A stretch of DNA of 64,000 bases from Pseudonocardia sp. EC080619-01 (GCF_001420995.1 NZ_CP012184.1:3766501-3830500); one strand, 5' to 3'; counted from the stretch's first letter, positions 30,849 to 40,700 are shown. The notes: a model not told the origin generated them from the letters alone. Program-made: numbers and translations.

Positions 30849-32000
30849 GTGCGGATCAACCAGCGCATCGGACGGCGTGGCCGGTTCGCGACCGCGATCG
30901 CCGTCGCTGCCGTCGCGGCACTCGCACTGTCGGGCTGTGCCCGCGACACCGGCGGCGGTGGGGGGACCGCGCAGGGCGGGGAGTGCGAGCGCGTCGCGCC
31001 GCCGTCCGTCCCGGCGGCGAGCGCGCAGCCGGCACCGGAGAAGCCGAAGGCGGACGCGAGCCCGCTCAAGGTCGGCCTGGCCTACGACATCGGCGGGCGG
31101 GGCGACGCGTCGTTCAACGACGCCGCCGCGGCCGGCCTGGACCGGGCCGTCGCCGAGCTGGGCCTGCAGAAGGCCAACACCCGCGAGGCGACCGCGCAGC
31201 AGGGCGAGAGCGAGGACGCCGGCACGAACCGGCTCCGTCAGCTCGCGCAGGGCGGTTTCGACCCGATCATCGCGGTCGGCTTCAACTACGCCACCGGCGT
31301 GGGCACGGTCGCGAAGGAGTTCCCGCAGACGCAGTTCGCGATCGTCGACGACGACACCGTCGACCTCCCCAACGTCACCCCGCTGGTGTTCGCCGAGGAG
31401 CAGGGCTCCTTCCTGGTGGGTGCCGCAGCCGCGCTCAAGACGGCGACCTGCAAGGTCGGTTTCGTCGGCGGCGTCGACAACCCGCTGATCCAGAAGTTCG
31501 AGGCCGGGTACGAGCAGGGCGCCACGGCCGTCGCGCCGGACGTCCAGGTCGACGCGTCCTACATCTCGCCGGCCGGAGACTTCTCCGGCTTCAACGACGC
31601 CACCCGCGGCACCGAGATCGCCTCCGGCCAGTACGACAGCGGCTCGGACATCTCCTTCGCCGCCGCGGGGCAGTCGAACCAGGGCGTCTTCGCGGCCGCG
31701 CAGACCGCGCAGAAGAAGGCGATCGGGGTCGACTCCGACCAGTACAACTCGCCGCAGCTGACCGAGGTCCGCGACACGATCATGACGTCGATGATCAAGC
31801 GGGTCGACGTGGCGGTGTACGACTACGTCAACGCCGTCGCCGGCAACACGGTCGACCAGCTGCCCGAGCGGTTCGACCTCAAGAACGACGGCGTCGGCTA
31901 CTCCCTCTCCGGTGGACAGGTCGACGACATCCGGCCGCAGCTCGAGGCGTACAAGGCCGCGATCATCGCCGGGCAGATCCAGGTCACCTCGACGAAGTGA
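30849..32000 (+). CDS. BMP-family nucleoside-binding lipoprotein of an ABC transporter
   Basis: 383 residues from GTG 30849, with GGGGAGGAC at 30837-30845. A signal peptide ends in lipobox LSGC (Cys30), followed by a Gly/Pro-rich linker. The BMP (PnrA/Med) domain shows KVGLAYDIGGRGDASFNDAAAAGLDRA, GFDPIIAVGFNYATGVGTVAKEFPQTQFAIVDD, LVGAAAALKT, VGFVGGVDNPLIQKFEAGYEQGA, and AIGVDSDQYN. PnrA-type proteins bind purine and pyrimidine nucleosides. Translationally coupled (GTGA) to the ATPase, and followed by two permeases, cdd and deoA, which supports nucleoside uptake. Confidence 0.93.
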   Translation: MRINQRIGRRGRFATAIAVAAVAALALSGCARDTGGGGGTAQGGECERVAPPSVPAASAQPAPEKPKADASPLKVGLAYDIGGRGDASFNDAAAAGLDRAVAELGLQKANTREATAQQGESEDAGTNRLRQLAQGGFDPIIAVGFNYATGVGTVAKEFPQTQFAIVDDDTVDLPNVTPLVFAEEQGSFLVGAAAALKTATCKVGFVGGVDNPLIQKFEAGYEQGATAVAPDVQVDASYISPAGDFSGFNDATRGTEIASGQYDSGSDISFAAAGQSNQGVFAAAQTAQKKAIGVDSDQYNSPQLTEVRDTIMTSMIKRVDVAVYDYVNAVAGNTVDQLPERFDLKNDGVGYSLSGGQVDDIRPQLEAYKAAIIAGQIQVTSTK

Positions 32001-33508
32001 CACAGGAGCCGTACGCGGTCGAACTGCGCGGGATCACCAAGCGGTTCCCCGGCGTCGTCGCCAACGACGGCGTGGACCTCGCCGTGGCCACCGGTGAGGT
32101 CCACGCCCTGTGCGGCGAGAACGGGGCCGGCAAGTCGACCCTGATGAAGATCCTCTACGGGATGCAGCCGCCCGACGAGGGCACGATCGCCGTCGGTGGG
32201 GCGGAGATCCGCTTCCGTAATCCCGCCGACGCGATCGCCGCCGGGATCGGGATGGTCCACCAGCACTTCATGCTGGCCGACAACCTCACCGTCGCCGAGA
32301 ACGTGCTGCTCGGGGCAGAGCGGTTGCACGGCATCGGGCGCGCCGGCCGGGCCCGGATCGCGGAGCTGTCCGCGACCGTCGGGCTCGGGGTGCGGCCGGA
32401 CACGCTCGTCGAGCACCTCGGCGTCGCCGACCGGCAGCGCATCGAGATCCTCAAGGTGCTCTACCGGGGCGCCCGCACGGTGATCCTCGACGAGCCGACC
32501 GCCGTGCTGGTCCCGCAGGAGGTCGACGAGCTGTTCGCGACCGTGCGCTCGATGCGGGCCGACGGCTACACGTTCCTGTTCATCTCGCACAAGCTCGACG
32601 AGGTGCGCGCCATCGCCGACCGGATCACGGTCGTCCGGCGCGGCCGCACGGTCGGCACCGCCGACCCCGGCTCGGTCACCAATCGCGAGCTCGCCGAGAT
32701 GATGGTCGGCTCCGAGCTGCCGTCGCCGGAGACCCGCGACTCGACCGTCACCGACCGCGAGGTCCTCCGCGTCGAGGGGCTCGGCCTGCCCGACCCGCAC
32801 GGCGGCCGGGACCTGCTCGACGGCGTCGATCTCGTCGTGCACGCCGGTGAGGTCGTGGGCATCGCCGGCGTCGAGGGCAACGGTCAGACCGAGCTGGTCG
32901 AGACGGTCATGGGGATGCGCAGGCACGCCCGCGGCCGGGTCCTGCTCTCCGGCGACGACGTCTCCGGGCTGTCCACGATGGCCCGCCGCGAGCGCGGCGT
33001 CGGCTACGTCCCCGAGGACCGGTCCCGGCACGCCCTGCTCGGCGAGCAGCCACTGTGGGCGAACCGGGTGCTCGGCTTCCAGTCCCGGCCGCCGATCGGG
33101 CGGCGCGGGCTGATCGACCGGGCCGCGGCCCGCGCCGACACCGCACGGATCGTGAGCGACTTCGACGTCCGCACGCCCGGCATCGACGTCATGGCGTCGG
33201 CGCTCTCCGGGGGCAACCAGCAGAAGCTCGTCGTCGGGCGGGAGCTGTCCGGTGAGCCGGTGCTGCTGATCGCCGCGCACCCGACCCGCGGCGTCGACGT
33301 CGGCGCGCAGGCCGGGATCTGGGCCGAGCTGCGCCGGGCCCGGGCCGCGGGCCTCGCCGTGCTGCTGGTCTCCGCCGACCTGGACGAGCTGATCGGGCTG
33401 TCCGACACGCTCGCCGTCATCCTGGACGGGCGGCTGGTCGGCACCGCCGATCCCGCCACCGTCACCCCCGAGGAGCTGGGCACGAAGATGACCGGGGCCG
33501 CGACATGA
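31997..33508 (+). CDS. Nucleoside ABC transporter ATPase with two nucleotide-binding domains
   Basis: 503 residues. The first domain has Walker A GENGAGKST (~38-46), a degenerate signature VADRQRIEI and Walker B VILDEPTAVL. The second has GVEGNGQTELVE in the Walker A position, a full LSGGNQQKLVVGRELSG signature and VLLIAAHPTRGVDVGAQ as Walker B. Such asymmetric twin ATPases are the rule in ribose/nucleoside (YufO/RbsA-type) importers. It overlaps the binding-protein gene (GTGA) and the first permease (ATGA). Confidence 0.95.
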   Translation: MTQEPYAVELRGITKRFPGVVANDGVDLAVATGEVHALCGENGAGKSTLMKILYGMQPPDEGTIAVGGAEIRFRNPADAIAAGIGMVHQHFMLADNLTVAENVLLGAERLHGIGRAGRARIAELSATVGLGVRPDTLVEHLGVADRQRIEILKVLYRGARTVILDEPTAVLVPQEVDELFATVRSMRADGYTFLFISHKLDEVRAIADRITVVRRGRTVGTADPGSVTNRELAEMMVGSELPSPETRDSTVTDREVLRVEGLGLPDPHGGRDLLDGVDLVVHAGEVVGIAGVEGNGQTELVETVMGMRRHARGRVLLSGDDVSGLSTMARRERGVGYVPEDRSRHALLGEQPLWANRVLGFQSRPPIGRRGLIDRAAARADTARIVSDFDVRTPGIDVMASALSGGNQQKLVVGRELSGEPVLLIAAHPTRGVDVGAQAGIWAELRRARAAGLAVLLVSADLDELIGLSDTLAVILDGRLVGTADPATVTPEELGTKMTGAAT

Positions 33509-34584
33509 TCCGGCTGCGGGGCGCGATCGTGGCGCCCGCGCTGGCGATCGGCGTCGCCGCGCTGCTGTGCGCGGTCGCGCTGCTGATCAGCGGCGCCTCA
33601 CCGTGGACGGCGATCACCACGATCCTGTCCCAGCTCGGTTCGGGCACGGTCGCGGTGGACACGGTGAACTCCGCCGCCGTCTACTACATCGCCGCGCTGG
33701 CGGTCGCGATCGGCTTCCAGATGCGGTTGTTCAACATCGGCGTCGAGGGGCAGTTCCGGGTCGCCGCCTGCGTGGCGGCGATCGTCGGCGGGACCGTGGT
33801 CCTGCCGCCGGTGCTGCACACGCTGCTGATCATGGTCGTGGCGGTGCTGACGGGGGCGGCGTGGATCGCGATCCCCGCCCTGCTCAAGGCCTACCGCGGC
33901 GTCTCCGAGGTCATCTCGACGATCATGCTGAACGCGATCGCCACCGGGCTGATCGCCTTCCTGATCCGGGCCGAGACCTTCGGCGAGCTGCGCGGCAACA
34001 ACATCACCACCCCGCCGATCCCGGAGTCCGGCTGGTTCCCGGGGATCTCGGTCGGCAACGGGACGATCTTCGGGATGGTCTTCGTCGCCGGGGCGCTGGG
34101 AGCGGGCTACTGGTTCCTGCTGGCCCGCACCCGGTTCGGCTTCGAGCTGCGTGCCTCCGGCGAGTCGGCGACGGCGGCGTCGGCGGGCGGGGTGAACGCC
34201 CGCCGGACGATCGTCGTCGCACTGCTGCTCTCCGGCGCCGTCGCCGGCCTGATCGGGCTGCCCGAGCTGCTCGGCCGCGACCACGCCTACACGCTCACGT
34301 CGCCGCAGGGGTACGGCTTCACCGGCATCGCGATCGCGCTGCTGGGCCGCAACCACCCGGTGGGCATCGCGCTCGGCGCGCTGCTCTGGGCGTTCCTGGA
34401 CAAGTCCGCGGTGGCGCTCGACGTCGTCGGGATCCCGCGGGAGATCGTGCTGATCATGCAGGGGCTGATCGTGCTGTCGGTGGTCGTCGCCTACGAGCTG
34501 GTACGACGGGTGGAGCGGCGCGCCGAGCAGCGGCGGGTCGCGGACTCCGCACCCGCTCCGGAACGGGTGGAGGCGACGACATGA
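33505..34584 (+). CDS. Nucleoside ABC transporter permease (YufP/RbsC-type), first subunit
   Basis: 359 residues with about eight to nine hydrophobic helices. FQMRLFNIGVEGQFRVAACVAAIVGG and KAYRGVSEVISTIMLNAIATGLI are hallmarks of the BMP-type permease, the latter containing the cytoplasmic coupling helix (the permease EAA-like segment GESATAASAGGVNARR follows). ATGA overlaps on both sides couple it to the ATPase and the second permease, so it forms the heterodimeric channel. Confidence 0.94.
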   Translation: MIRLRGAIVAPALAIGVAALLCAVALLISGASPWTAITTILSQLGSGTVAVDTVNSAAVYYIAALAVAIGFQMRLFNIGVEGQFRVAACVAAIVGGTVVLPPVLHTLLIMVVAVLTGAAWIAIPALLKAYRGVSEVISTIMLNAIATGLIAFLIRAETFGELRGNNITTPPIPESGWFPGISVGNGTIFGMVFVAGALGAGYWFLLARTRFGFELRASGESATAASAGGVNARRTIVVALLLSGAVAGLIGLPELLGRDHAYTLTSPQGYGFTGIAIALLGRNHPVGIALGALLWAFLDKSAVALDVVGIPREIVLIMQGLIVLSVVVAYELVRRVERRAEQRRVADSAPAPERVEATT

Positions 34585-35819
34585 CCGCCGCCGTCCTGGA
34601 ACGCGCCGGGCGGCTGCCCGGCTGGGCGCGGTCCGCGCTGATCGCGGCGGGGCTGGTGCTCGTCCTGTCGATCACGGTGACGCTGACCGGGCAGACCCAG
34701 CTCGCCTCGTCCGGCACGTCGGAGGCCGCCGTCCGGCTCGGCCTGCCGATCCTGTTCGCGGCGCTCGGCGGGCTCTGGGCCGAGCGCGCGGGCATCATCA
34801 ACATCGGTCTCGAGGGCATGATGGTGCTCGGGACCTGGGGTGCCGCCTGGGCCGGCTACCAGTGGGGGCCGTGGGCTGCGATGCTCGGCGGGCTCGCGTT
34901 CGGCGCGCTCGGCGGGCTGGTGCACGCGGTCGCGACGGTCACGTTCAACGTCAACCACATCGTCTCCGGTGTGGCGATCACGCTGCTCGGTACCGGGATC
35001 ACCAAGTACCTGGCGACGCTCGTCTTCGCACCGGTCTCGCAGAACCCCCGCCAGTCCCCGCGGCTCGACGGGTTCACCGAGTTCTCCGTACCCGGCGTCT
35101 CGCAGGGGTTGCAGGCGCTGGAGGCACAGCAACGGGTGTTCGTGTCGGACCTCGCCGGGCTGCTGTCCGGCCTGGTCACCGGGCTGACGCCGATCGTCGT
35201 CCTCGGGTTCGCGCTGGTCCCGTTCAGCTTCTGGGTCCTGTGGCGGACACCGTTCGGGCTGCGCCTGCGGTCGTCGGGCGAGTCGCCGGTGGCGGCCGAG
35301 TCGCTGGGCGTCGACGTCGTGCTGCACAAGTACGCCGCGGTGATCGTCTCCGGCGGGCTCGCCGGGCTCGGCGGCGCGGCGCTGGTGCTCAACCCCGGCC
35401 AGCTCGGCTACCTGGAGAACCAGGTGGGCGGCCGCGGCTACATCGGCCTCGCCGCGATGATCTTCGGCAACTGGCGGCCCGCCGGGCTGCTGGTCGGCTC
35501 GGCGCTGTTCGGCTACGTCGACGGCCTGCAGCTGCGGGCCGGGGGCGAGGCGGTGCACGCGCTCCTCTACGCCGCGACCCTCGTCGCGGTCGTCGTCGCC
35601 GTGCTGTGGGCGATCCGGCGGATGTGGACGGCCGCCGCGGTCGCGCTGGGCGCCGGCGTCGCGGTCTACGCGCTGTACTGGTCGATCGAGTCGGTGCCGT
35701 CGGAGTTCGCGTCCTACGCCCCGCAGCTGGTCACGCTGATCGTGCTCGCGGCAGCGTCCCAGCGACTACGACCACCGGCCCGGCTCGGCGATCCGTACCG
35801 GCGCGGGGAGGGCCGCTAG
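34581..35819 (+). CDS. Nucleoside ABC transporter permease (YufQ-type), second subunit
   Basis: 412 residues, ~10 hydrophobic segments. GGLWAERAGIINIGLEGMMVLGTWGAAW and VNHIVSGVAITLLGTGITKYL are typical, and RLRSSGESPVAAESLGVDV matches the coupling region of the first subunit. It is somewhat longer than usual, with a C-terminal pair of helices (IRRMWTAAAVALGAGVAVYAL, APQLVTLIVLAAASQ). The cdd GTG starts immediately after its TAG, which implies transport and deamination are co-expressed. Confidence 0.93.
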   Translation: MTAAVLERAGRLPGWARSALIAAGLVLVLSITVTLTGQTQLASSGTSEAAVRLGLPILFAALGGLWAERAGIINIGLEGMMVLGTWGAAWAGYQWGPWAAMLGGLAFGALGGLVHAVATVTFNVNHIVSGVAITLLGTGITKYLATLVFAPVSQNPRQSPRLDGFTEFSVPGVSQGLQALEAQQRVFVSDLAGLLSGLVTGLTPIVVLGFALVPFSFWVLWRTPFGLRLRSSGESPVAAESLGVDVVLHKYAAVIVSGGLAGLGGAALVLNPGQLGYLENQVGGRGYIGLAAMIFGNWRPAGLLVGSALFGYVDGLQLRAGGEAVHALLYAATLVAVVVAVLWAIRRMWTAAAVALGAGVAVYALYWSIESVPSEFASYAPQLVTLIVLAAASQRLRPPARLGDPYRRGEGR

Positions 35820-36260
35820 GTGGCGGGCGGCGGACCGTCCGGCGCCGGTGCGGACATGGTGCGCCCGGACCCGCCGGTGCCCGGCTGGGACGCGTTGCGC
35901 GCGGCCGCGGTCGAGGCCGCGGCCTGGGCGTACGCCCCGTACTCGGGCCTGCGGGTGGGCGCCGCGGCACTCGTCGACGACGGCCGGGTGATCACCGGCT
36001 GCAACGTCGAGAACGCCTCCTACGGCCTCGGCGTCTGCGCCGAGGTGACCCTCGCCGGGCAGCTGCGGCTCTCCGGCGGCGGACGGCTGCTGGCGGTCGC
36101 GTGCCGGTCCGGCGGCGGCGACCTGCTGATGCCGTGCGGCCGGTGCCGGCAGGTCCTGTACGAGTTCGGCGGACGGGAGCTGCTGTGCGACACCCCCCGG
36201 GGCGTGCTGCCCTTCACCGAGGTGCTGCCCGACGCGTTCGGCCCGGAGCACCTGCCGTGA
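35820..36260 (+). CDS. cdd: Cytidine deaminase
   Basis: 146 residues from GTG 35820; an internal ATG at 35856 would also give a complete domain. Zinc-site motifs: the C73-A-E75 triplet in CNVENASYGLGVCAEVTL and C106/C109 in MPCGRCRQVLYEFG. Core sequence YAPYSGLRVGAAALVDDG is standard for the small homotetrameric enzyme that deaminates cytidine and deoxycytidine to uridine forms. The gene abuts the nucleoside permease and precedes deoA by 28 bp. Confidence 0.96.
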   Translation: MAGGGPSGAGADMVRPDPPVPGWDALRAAAVEAAAWAYAPYSGLRVGAAALVDDGRVITGCNVENASYGLGVCAEVTLAGQLRLSGGGRLLAVACRSGGGDLLMPCGRCRQVLYEFGGRELLCDTPRGVLPFTEVLPDAFGPEHLP

Positions 36261-36288
36261 CGGTCGACGGGGACGCCGGGAGGTCGCG

Positions 36289-37617
36289 ATGATCCGCGGG
36301 GTGGGATGGGCCGACGCGCCGGAGCCGGCGCCGTCGTTCAGAGCGGTCGAGATCATCGCCGCCAAGCGGGACTGCCGCGAGCTGACCCGCGACCAGATCG
36401 AGTGGGTGGTGGGCGCCTACACCCGCGACGAGGTCGCCGACGAGCAGATGTCCGCGCTCGCCATGGCGATCCTGCTCAACGGGATGGACGCGGCCGAGAC
36501 GGCGCACTGGACCCAGGCGATGATCGACTCCGGGGACGTCCTGGACTTCGGCGACGTCGGGCGCCCGCTGGTCGACAAGCACTCCACCGGCGGGGTCGGC
36601 GACAAGATCACCCTGCCGCTGGCGCCGCTGGTCGCGGCCTGCGGTGCGGCCGTCCCGCAGCTGTCCGGGCGCGGGCTCGGGCACACCGGCGGCACCCTGG
36701 ACAAGCTGGAGGCGATCCCCGGCTGGCGGGCGTCGCTGTCCACCGCGGAGATCCGGGAGCAGCTCGCCGAGGTCGGCGCCGTGATCTGCGCGACGACCCC
36801 GACGCTGGCACCGGCCGACCGGCGGCTCTACGCGCTGCGCGACGTCACCGGCACCGTCGAGTCGGTCCCGCTGATCGCCAGCTCGATCATGAGCAAGAAG
36901 CTGGCCGAGGGCACCGGCGGGCTGGTGCTCGACGTCAAGGTCGGGTCCGGTGCCTTCATGAAGAGCCTCGGCCGCGCCGGGGAGCTGGCCGACGCCATGA
37001 CCGGGATCGGCGCCGCGCACGGCCTCCCGACGACGGCGCTGATCACCGACATGGCCCGCCCGCTCGGCCGGTGCGTGGGCAACGCGCTCGAGGTCGGGGA
37101 GTCGGTGGAGGTGCTCCGCGGCGGCGGACCCGCCGATCTCGTCGAGCTGACGGTCGCGCTGGCCCGCGAGATGCTGGACCTGGCCGGGATCACCGACGCC
37201 GATCCGGCCGCGGTGCTCGCGTCCGGCAAGGCCCACGCGGTGTGGGAACGGATGATCGCCGCGCAGGGCGGCGACCCGGACGCGCCGCTGCCGGTCGCCC
37301 GGCACGTCGAGCAGGTCACCGCCGACCGGTCCGGCGTGTTCTCCGGGGCCGACGCGCTCGCCGTCGGCACCGCGGCCTGGCGGCTCGGTGCCGGGCGGGC
37401 CCGCAAGGAGGACCCGGTGCAGGCCGCGGCAGGGGTGCGGTTGCTGGTGGAGCCCGGCGACGAGGTCCGGGCCGGGACTCCGCTGCTGGAACTGCACACC
37501 GACACCCCGGAGCGGATCCCGGACGCACGGAGGCTGGTCGCCGGTGCGGCGCTGCTGATCACGGCGGACCCGCCGCCGGAGCGGGACCTCGTGCTGGACG
37601 TGCGCCGGGCGGAGTGA
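36289..37617 (+). CDS. deoA: Thymidine (pyrimidine-nucleoside) phosphorylase
   Basis: 442 residues from ATG 36289, with GGGAGG at 36278-36283. The glycosyltransferase family 3 signature is complete: VDKHSTGGVGDKITLPLAPLVA (phosphate loop) and LSGRGLGHTGGTLDKLEAIPG, plus SSIMSKKLAEGTGGLVLDVKVGSGAFMK. It phosphorolyses thymidine/deoxyuridine to the base and 2-deoxyribose-1-phosphate. Uridine and deoxyuridine produced by Cdd are natural inputs along with imported nucleosides. It closes the transporter-salvage unit; no clear terminator precedes the next gene. Confidence 0.95.
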   Translation: MIRGVGWADAPEPAPSFRAVEIIAAKRDCRELTRDQIEWVVGAYTRDEVADEQMSALAMAILLNGMDAAETAHWTQAMIDSGDVLDFGDVGRPLVDKHSTGGVGDKITLPLAPLVAACGAAVPQLSGRGLGHTGGTLDKLEAIPGWRASLSTAEIREQLAEVGAVICATTPTLAPADRRLYALRDVTGTVESVPLIASSIMSKKLAEGTGGLVLDVKVGSGAFMKSLGRAGELADAMTGIGAAHGLPTTALITDMARPLGRCVGNALEVGESVEVLRGGGPADLVELTVALAREMLDLAGITDADPAAVLASGKAHAVWERMIAAQGGDPDAPLPVARHVEQVTADRSGVFSGADALAVGTAAWRLGAGRARKEDPVQAAAGVRLLVEPGDEVRAGTPLLELHTDTPERIPDARRLVAGAALLITADPPPERDLVLDVRRAE

Positions 37618-37702
37618 CCCGCGGGCCGGCGTCCGGACGGGGCCACGGTCCTGCGCCGGGCGGCTCGGGGCGGACGATTCCGATCCGGCACGATGGTGCG
37701 CG

Positions 37703-39553
37703 ATGCGTGAGGACCGACGGGTGGAGCGGGACCCGATACCCCGACCGGTGATGCCGGAGCGGGGCCGCCCTGCACCCCCGGAGACCGCCGGGGAGGTCAC
37801 CCGCCCGGTCGGGCGACCGGTGCGGCCGGACGACGGCCCGGAGACCACCCCGATCGACCCGGTCGCCGCCCCCGGTCGGCGCGAGCCGGAGACCCCGACC
37901 CAGGGGATCCCGGCCGCGGCACCGGGCGCGGACCCGGGGACCCCGGCGAAGGGGACCGAGAACGCGGGCTCCCTCGTCCGGTCCTCCGGGATGATCGCGA
38001 TCGCCAGCCTGGTCAGCCGGGTCACCGGGTTCGTCCGGAACCTGGCGCTGGTCGCGGTGCTGGGCCTGGCCGTCGTCAACGACTCGTACAGCGTGTCCAA
38101 CACGCTGCCGAACATCGTCTACGAGCTGCTGCTCGGCGGTGTCCTCACCAGCGTGATGATCCCGGTGCTGGTCCGGGCCCAGGCCGAGGACGCCGACGGC
38201 GGCGAGCACTTCACCCGCAAGCTGCTGACGGTCGTCGGTGCGGCGCTGCTGGTCGCCACGGCGATCGCCATGCTCGCCGCGCCGCTCCTCACCGCGCTCT
38301 ACATCAGCTCGGACACGGGCCGGGCCAATCCCGAGCTGGCGACGGCGTTCGCCTGGCTGCTGCTCCCGCAGATCTTCTTCTACGGCATCGGGGCGCTGCT
38401 CGGCGCGATCCTGAACTCCAAGCAGGTGTTCGGGCCGTTCGCGTGGGCGCCGGTGCTGAACAACGTCGTCGTGCTGGGCGTGCTCGCCGTCTACGTGCTG
38501 GTACCGGGGGAGATCTCCACCGACCCCGTGCAGATGGGCGACCCGAAGCTGCTCGTCCTGGGGCTGGGTACGACGCTGGGCATCGTCGTCCAGGCGCTCG
38601 TGCTGATCCCCTTCATGCGGCGGATCGGGTTCCGGTACCGCCCCGTGTGGGGCTGGGACCCGCGCCTGTCGCTGGCCGGCGGGATGGCGTTGTGGATCGT
38701 CGGCTACGTCCTCGTCGGGCAGGCCGGCTACGTCGTCACCACCCGGGTGGCCACCCAGTCCGACGGCGGCTCGTTCGCCACCTACATGAACGCGTGGCTG
38801 CTGCTGCAGGTCCCGTACGGCGTGCTCGGCGTCTCGCTGCTGACCGCGCTGATGCCGCGGATGAGCCGGGCCGCCGCGAACGGGGACACGGCGCAGGTCG
38901 TCACCGATCTCTCGCTCGGTGCCCGGCTCTCCACGGTCGGGCTGCTCCCGATCGCGGCGATCATGACGGCGTTCGGCGGAGCGCTGGGCACCGCGCTGTT
39001 CTCGGTCGGCGCGGGCAGCGGCACGGGGGCGGCCCGGCTCGGCGAGACCGTCGCCTGGTCGGCGTTCGGGCTGCTGCCGTACGCGGTGACGATGCTGCAG
39101 ATGCGGGTCTTCTACGCGATGACCGACTCGCGGACCCCGACGCTGATCCAGGTCGGCATGGTCGGCGTGAAGATCCCGCTGCTGCTGCTGTGCCCGCTGC
39201 TGCTGCCCCCCGAGCAGGTCGTGCTGGGCCTCGCCGCGGCGAACGGGCTGTCGTTCGTCGGCGGTGCCGTGATCGGGCAGTGGCTGCTGCGCAGGCGGCT
39301 GGGCCGGGTCCGCACCGCCGAGGTGCTGAACACCCTGTTCCGGGTCGCGTTCGCGTCCGCCGCGGGCGCGGCGATCGCCTGGGGTCTCGCGCAGCTCGCG
39401 GAGCCTGCGATGGCCGACTGGCCGGTCGTCGCCCGGGCCTGGACGATCCTGGTCGGCGGCACCCTGGTCGCGCTGCCGCTCGCGGTCGTGGGCATGCGGC
39501 TGCTGAAGGTCGCCGAGCTCGACGCGGTCTTCCGGCGCCTCGCACGGCGGTGA
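37703..39553 (+). CDS. MurJ/MviN-family lipid flippase with Pro-rich N-terminal extension
   Basis: 616 residues. Residues 1-~88 are Pro/Arg/Glu-rich and unrelated to the transporter fold. From SLVRSSGMIAIASLVSRVTGFVRNLALVAVLG the MOP-superfamily fold begins, with NTLPNIVYELLLGGVLTSVMIPVLVRA matching MurJ, and about 14 helices to the end. MurJ proteins flip lipid II for peptidoglycan synthesis. The actinomycete housekeeping murJ usually lies near the origin with trxB; this copy sits in a nucleoside salvage neighbourhood, so it may be a paralogue with another lipid-linked substrate. A short C-terminus lacks the kinase-like domain of mycobacterial MurJ. Confidence 0.85.
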   Translation: MREDRRVERDPIPRPVMPERGRPAPPETAGEVTRPVGRPVRPDDGPETTPIDPVAAPGRREPETPTQGIPAAAPGADPGTPAKGTENAGSLVRSSGMIAIASLVSRVTGFVRNLALVAVLGLAVVNDSYSVSNTLPNIVYELLLGGVLTSVMIPVLVRAQAEDADGGEHFTRKLLTVVGAALLVATAIAMLAAPLLTALYISSDTGRANPELATAFAWLLLPQIFFYGIGALLGAILNSKQVFGPFAWAPVLNNVVVLGVLAVYVLVPGEISTDPVQMGDPKLLVLGLGTTLGIVVQALVLIPFMRRIGFRYRPVWGWDPRLSLAGGMALWIVGYVLVGQAGYVVTTRVATQSDGGSFATYMNAWLLLQVPYGVLGVSLLTALMPRMSRAAANGDTAQVVTDLSLGARLSTVGLLPIAAIMTAFGGALGTALFSVGAGSGTGAARLGETVAWSAFGLLPYAVTMLQMRVFYAMTDSRTPTLIQVGMVGVKIPLLLLCPLLLPPEQVVLGLAAANGLSFVGGAVIGQWLLRRRLGRVRTAEVLNTLFRVAFASAAGAAIAWGLAQLAEPAMADWPVVARAWTILVGGTLVALPLAVVGMRLLKVAELDAVFRRLARR

Positions 39554-39575
39554 CGGCCGTGCCAGCATCGGGCCT

Positions 39576-40700
39576 GTGGACCCTCTCGAGTTCCCGCCGC
39601 TGAGCGAGCTGCGCCGCCGCACGAGCATGAAGTGGCGGACCTACGACGACGACGTCCTCCCGCTGTGGGTGGCGGAGGCCGACGTCGGGCTCGCCCCCGC
39701 CGTCGTCGACGCGGTCACCGGGGTGCTCCGGCGCGGCGACACCGGCTACCCGGCCGGCTCCGGCTACGCCGAGGCGTTCGCGCGGTTCGCCCGGGACCGG
39801 TGGGGCTGGGACCTCGACCCGCGGCGGGCGCTGGTCGTGCCGGACGTGATGCAGGGTGCCGTCGAGACGCTGCGGGTCGTCGCCCCGGACGGCGGTGTCG
39901 TCGTCACGCCGCCGGTGTACCCGCCGTTCCACTCCCACCTGCGTCAGGCGGGCCTGGAGCCGGTGCCGGCGCCGCTCACCGCCGACGGCCGGCTCGACCC
40001 GGACACCCTCGCGACGGCGTTCGCACGGCCGGGCGTGGGTGCGTTCCTGCTGTGCTCGCCGCACAACCCGACCGGCACCGTGCACACCGCCGCCGAGCTC
40101 GCGGTCGTGGCGGAGCTCGCGCGCCGGCACGGGGTCACCGTCGTCGCCGACGAGATCCACGCCCCGCTGGTCGACCCGGGCACGCCCTTCACACCGTGGC
40201 TGACCGTGCCGGGTGCCGAGGACGGCGTCGCACTGCTGTCGGCGTCGAAGGGATGGAACCTGGCCGGGCTGAAGGCGGCGATCGCCGTCGTCGGGCCGGA
40301 GGCCGATCCGGGACGCCTGCCCGCGGAGATCCTGGAGGTCGGGGCGAGCCACGTCGCCGTGCACGCGCACGTCGCGGCGCTCGACGACGGCCGGGACTGG
40401 CTGGACGGCTTCGTCACCGCGATCGCCGGCAACCGGGCGCTGCTCGGCGAGCTGCTGGACGGGTGGCTCCCGGACGTCCGGTACCGGCCGGGAGCCGCGT
40501 CGTTCCTGGCGTGGCTGGACTGCCGGGCCCTCGGGCTCGGCGACGATCCCGCGGCCGTGTTCCTGGAGCGGGGCCGGGTGGCACTCAACGCGGGCCTGCC
40601 GTTCGGGGCGGGTGGAGCCGGGCACGCCCGCCTGAACCTCGCGACGCACCCGGACGTCCTCACCGAGGCGGTGCGCCGGATGGCCGGCGCGCTGCGCTGA
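39576..40700 (+). CDS. PatB/MalY-type PLP-dependent aminotransferase or C-S lyase
   Basis: 374 residues, fold-type I. N-terminal [19 protein letters not shown] is typical of the MalY/PatB group (cystathionine beta-lyase activity), distinguishing it from aspartate aminotransferases. Other motifs: [24 protein letters not shown] (PLP Asp and Tyr/His region) and [14 protein letters not shown] with the Schiff-base Lys. Family members cleave cystathionine or C-S conjugates or transaminate. It starts 22 bp after the murJ-like gene, so the two may be co-transcribed. Substrate is unknown. Confidence 0.88.
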   Translation: MDPLEFPPLSELRRRTSMKWRTYDDDVLPLWVAEADVGLAPAVVDAVTGVLRRGDTGYPAGSGYAEAFARFARDRWGWDLDPRRALVVPDVMQGAVETLRVVAPDGGVVVTPPVYPPFHSHLRQAGLEPVPAPLTADGRLDPDTLATAFARPGVGAFLLCSPHNPTGTVHTAAELAVVAELARRHGVTVVADEIHAPLVDPGTPFTPWLTVPGAEDGVALLSASKGWNLAGLKAAIAVVGPEADPGRLPAEILEVGASHVAVHAHVAALDDGRDWLDGFVTAIAGNRALLGELLDGWLPDVRYRPGAASFLAWLDCRALGLGDDPAAVFLERGRVALNAGLPFGAGGAGHARLNLATHPDVLTEAVRRMAGALR

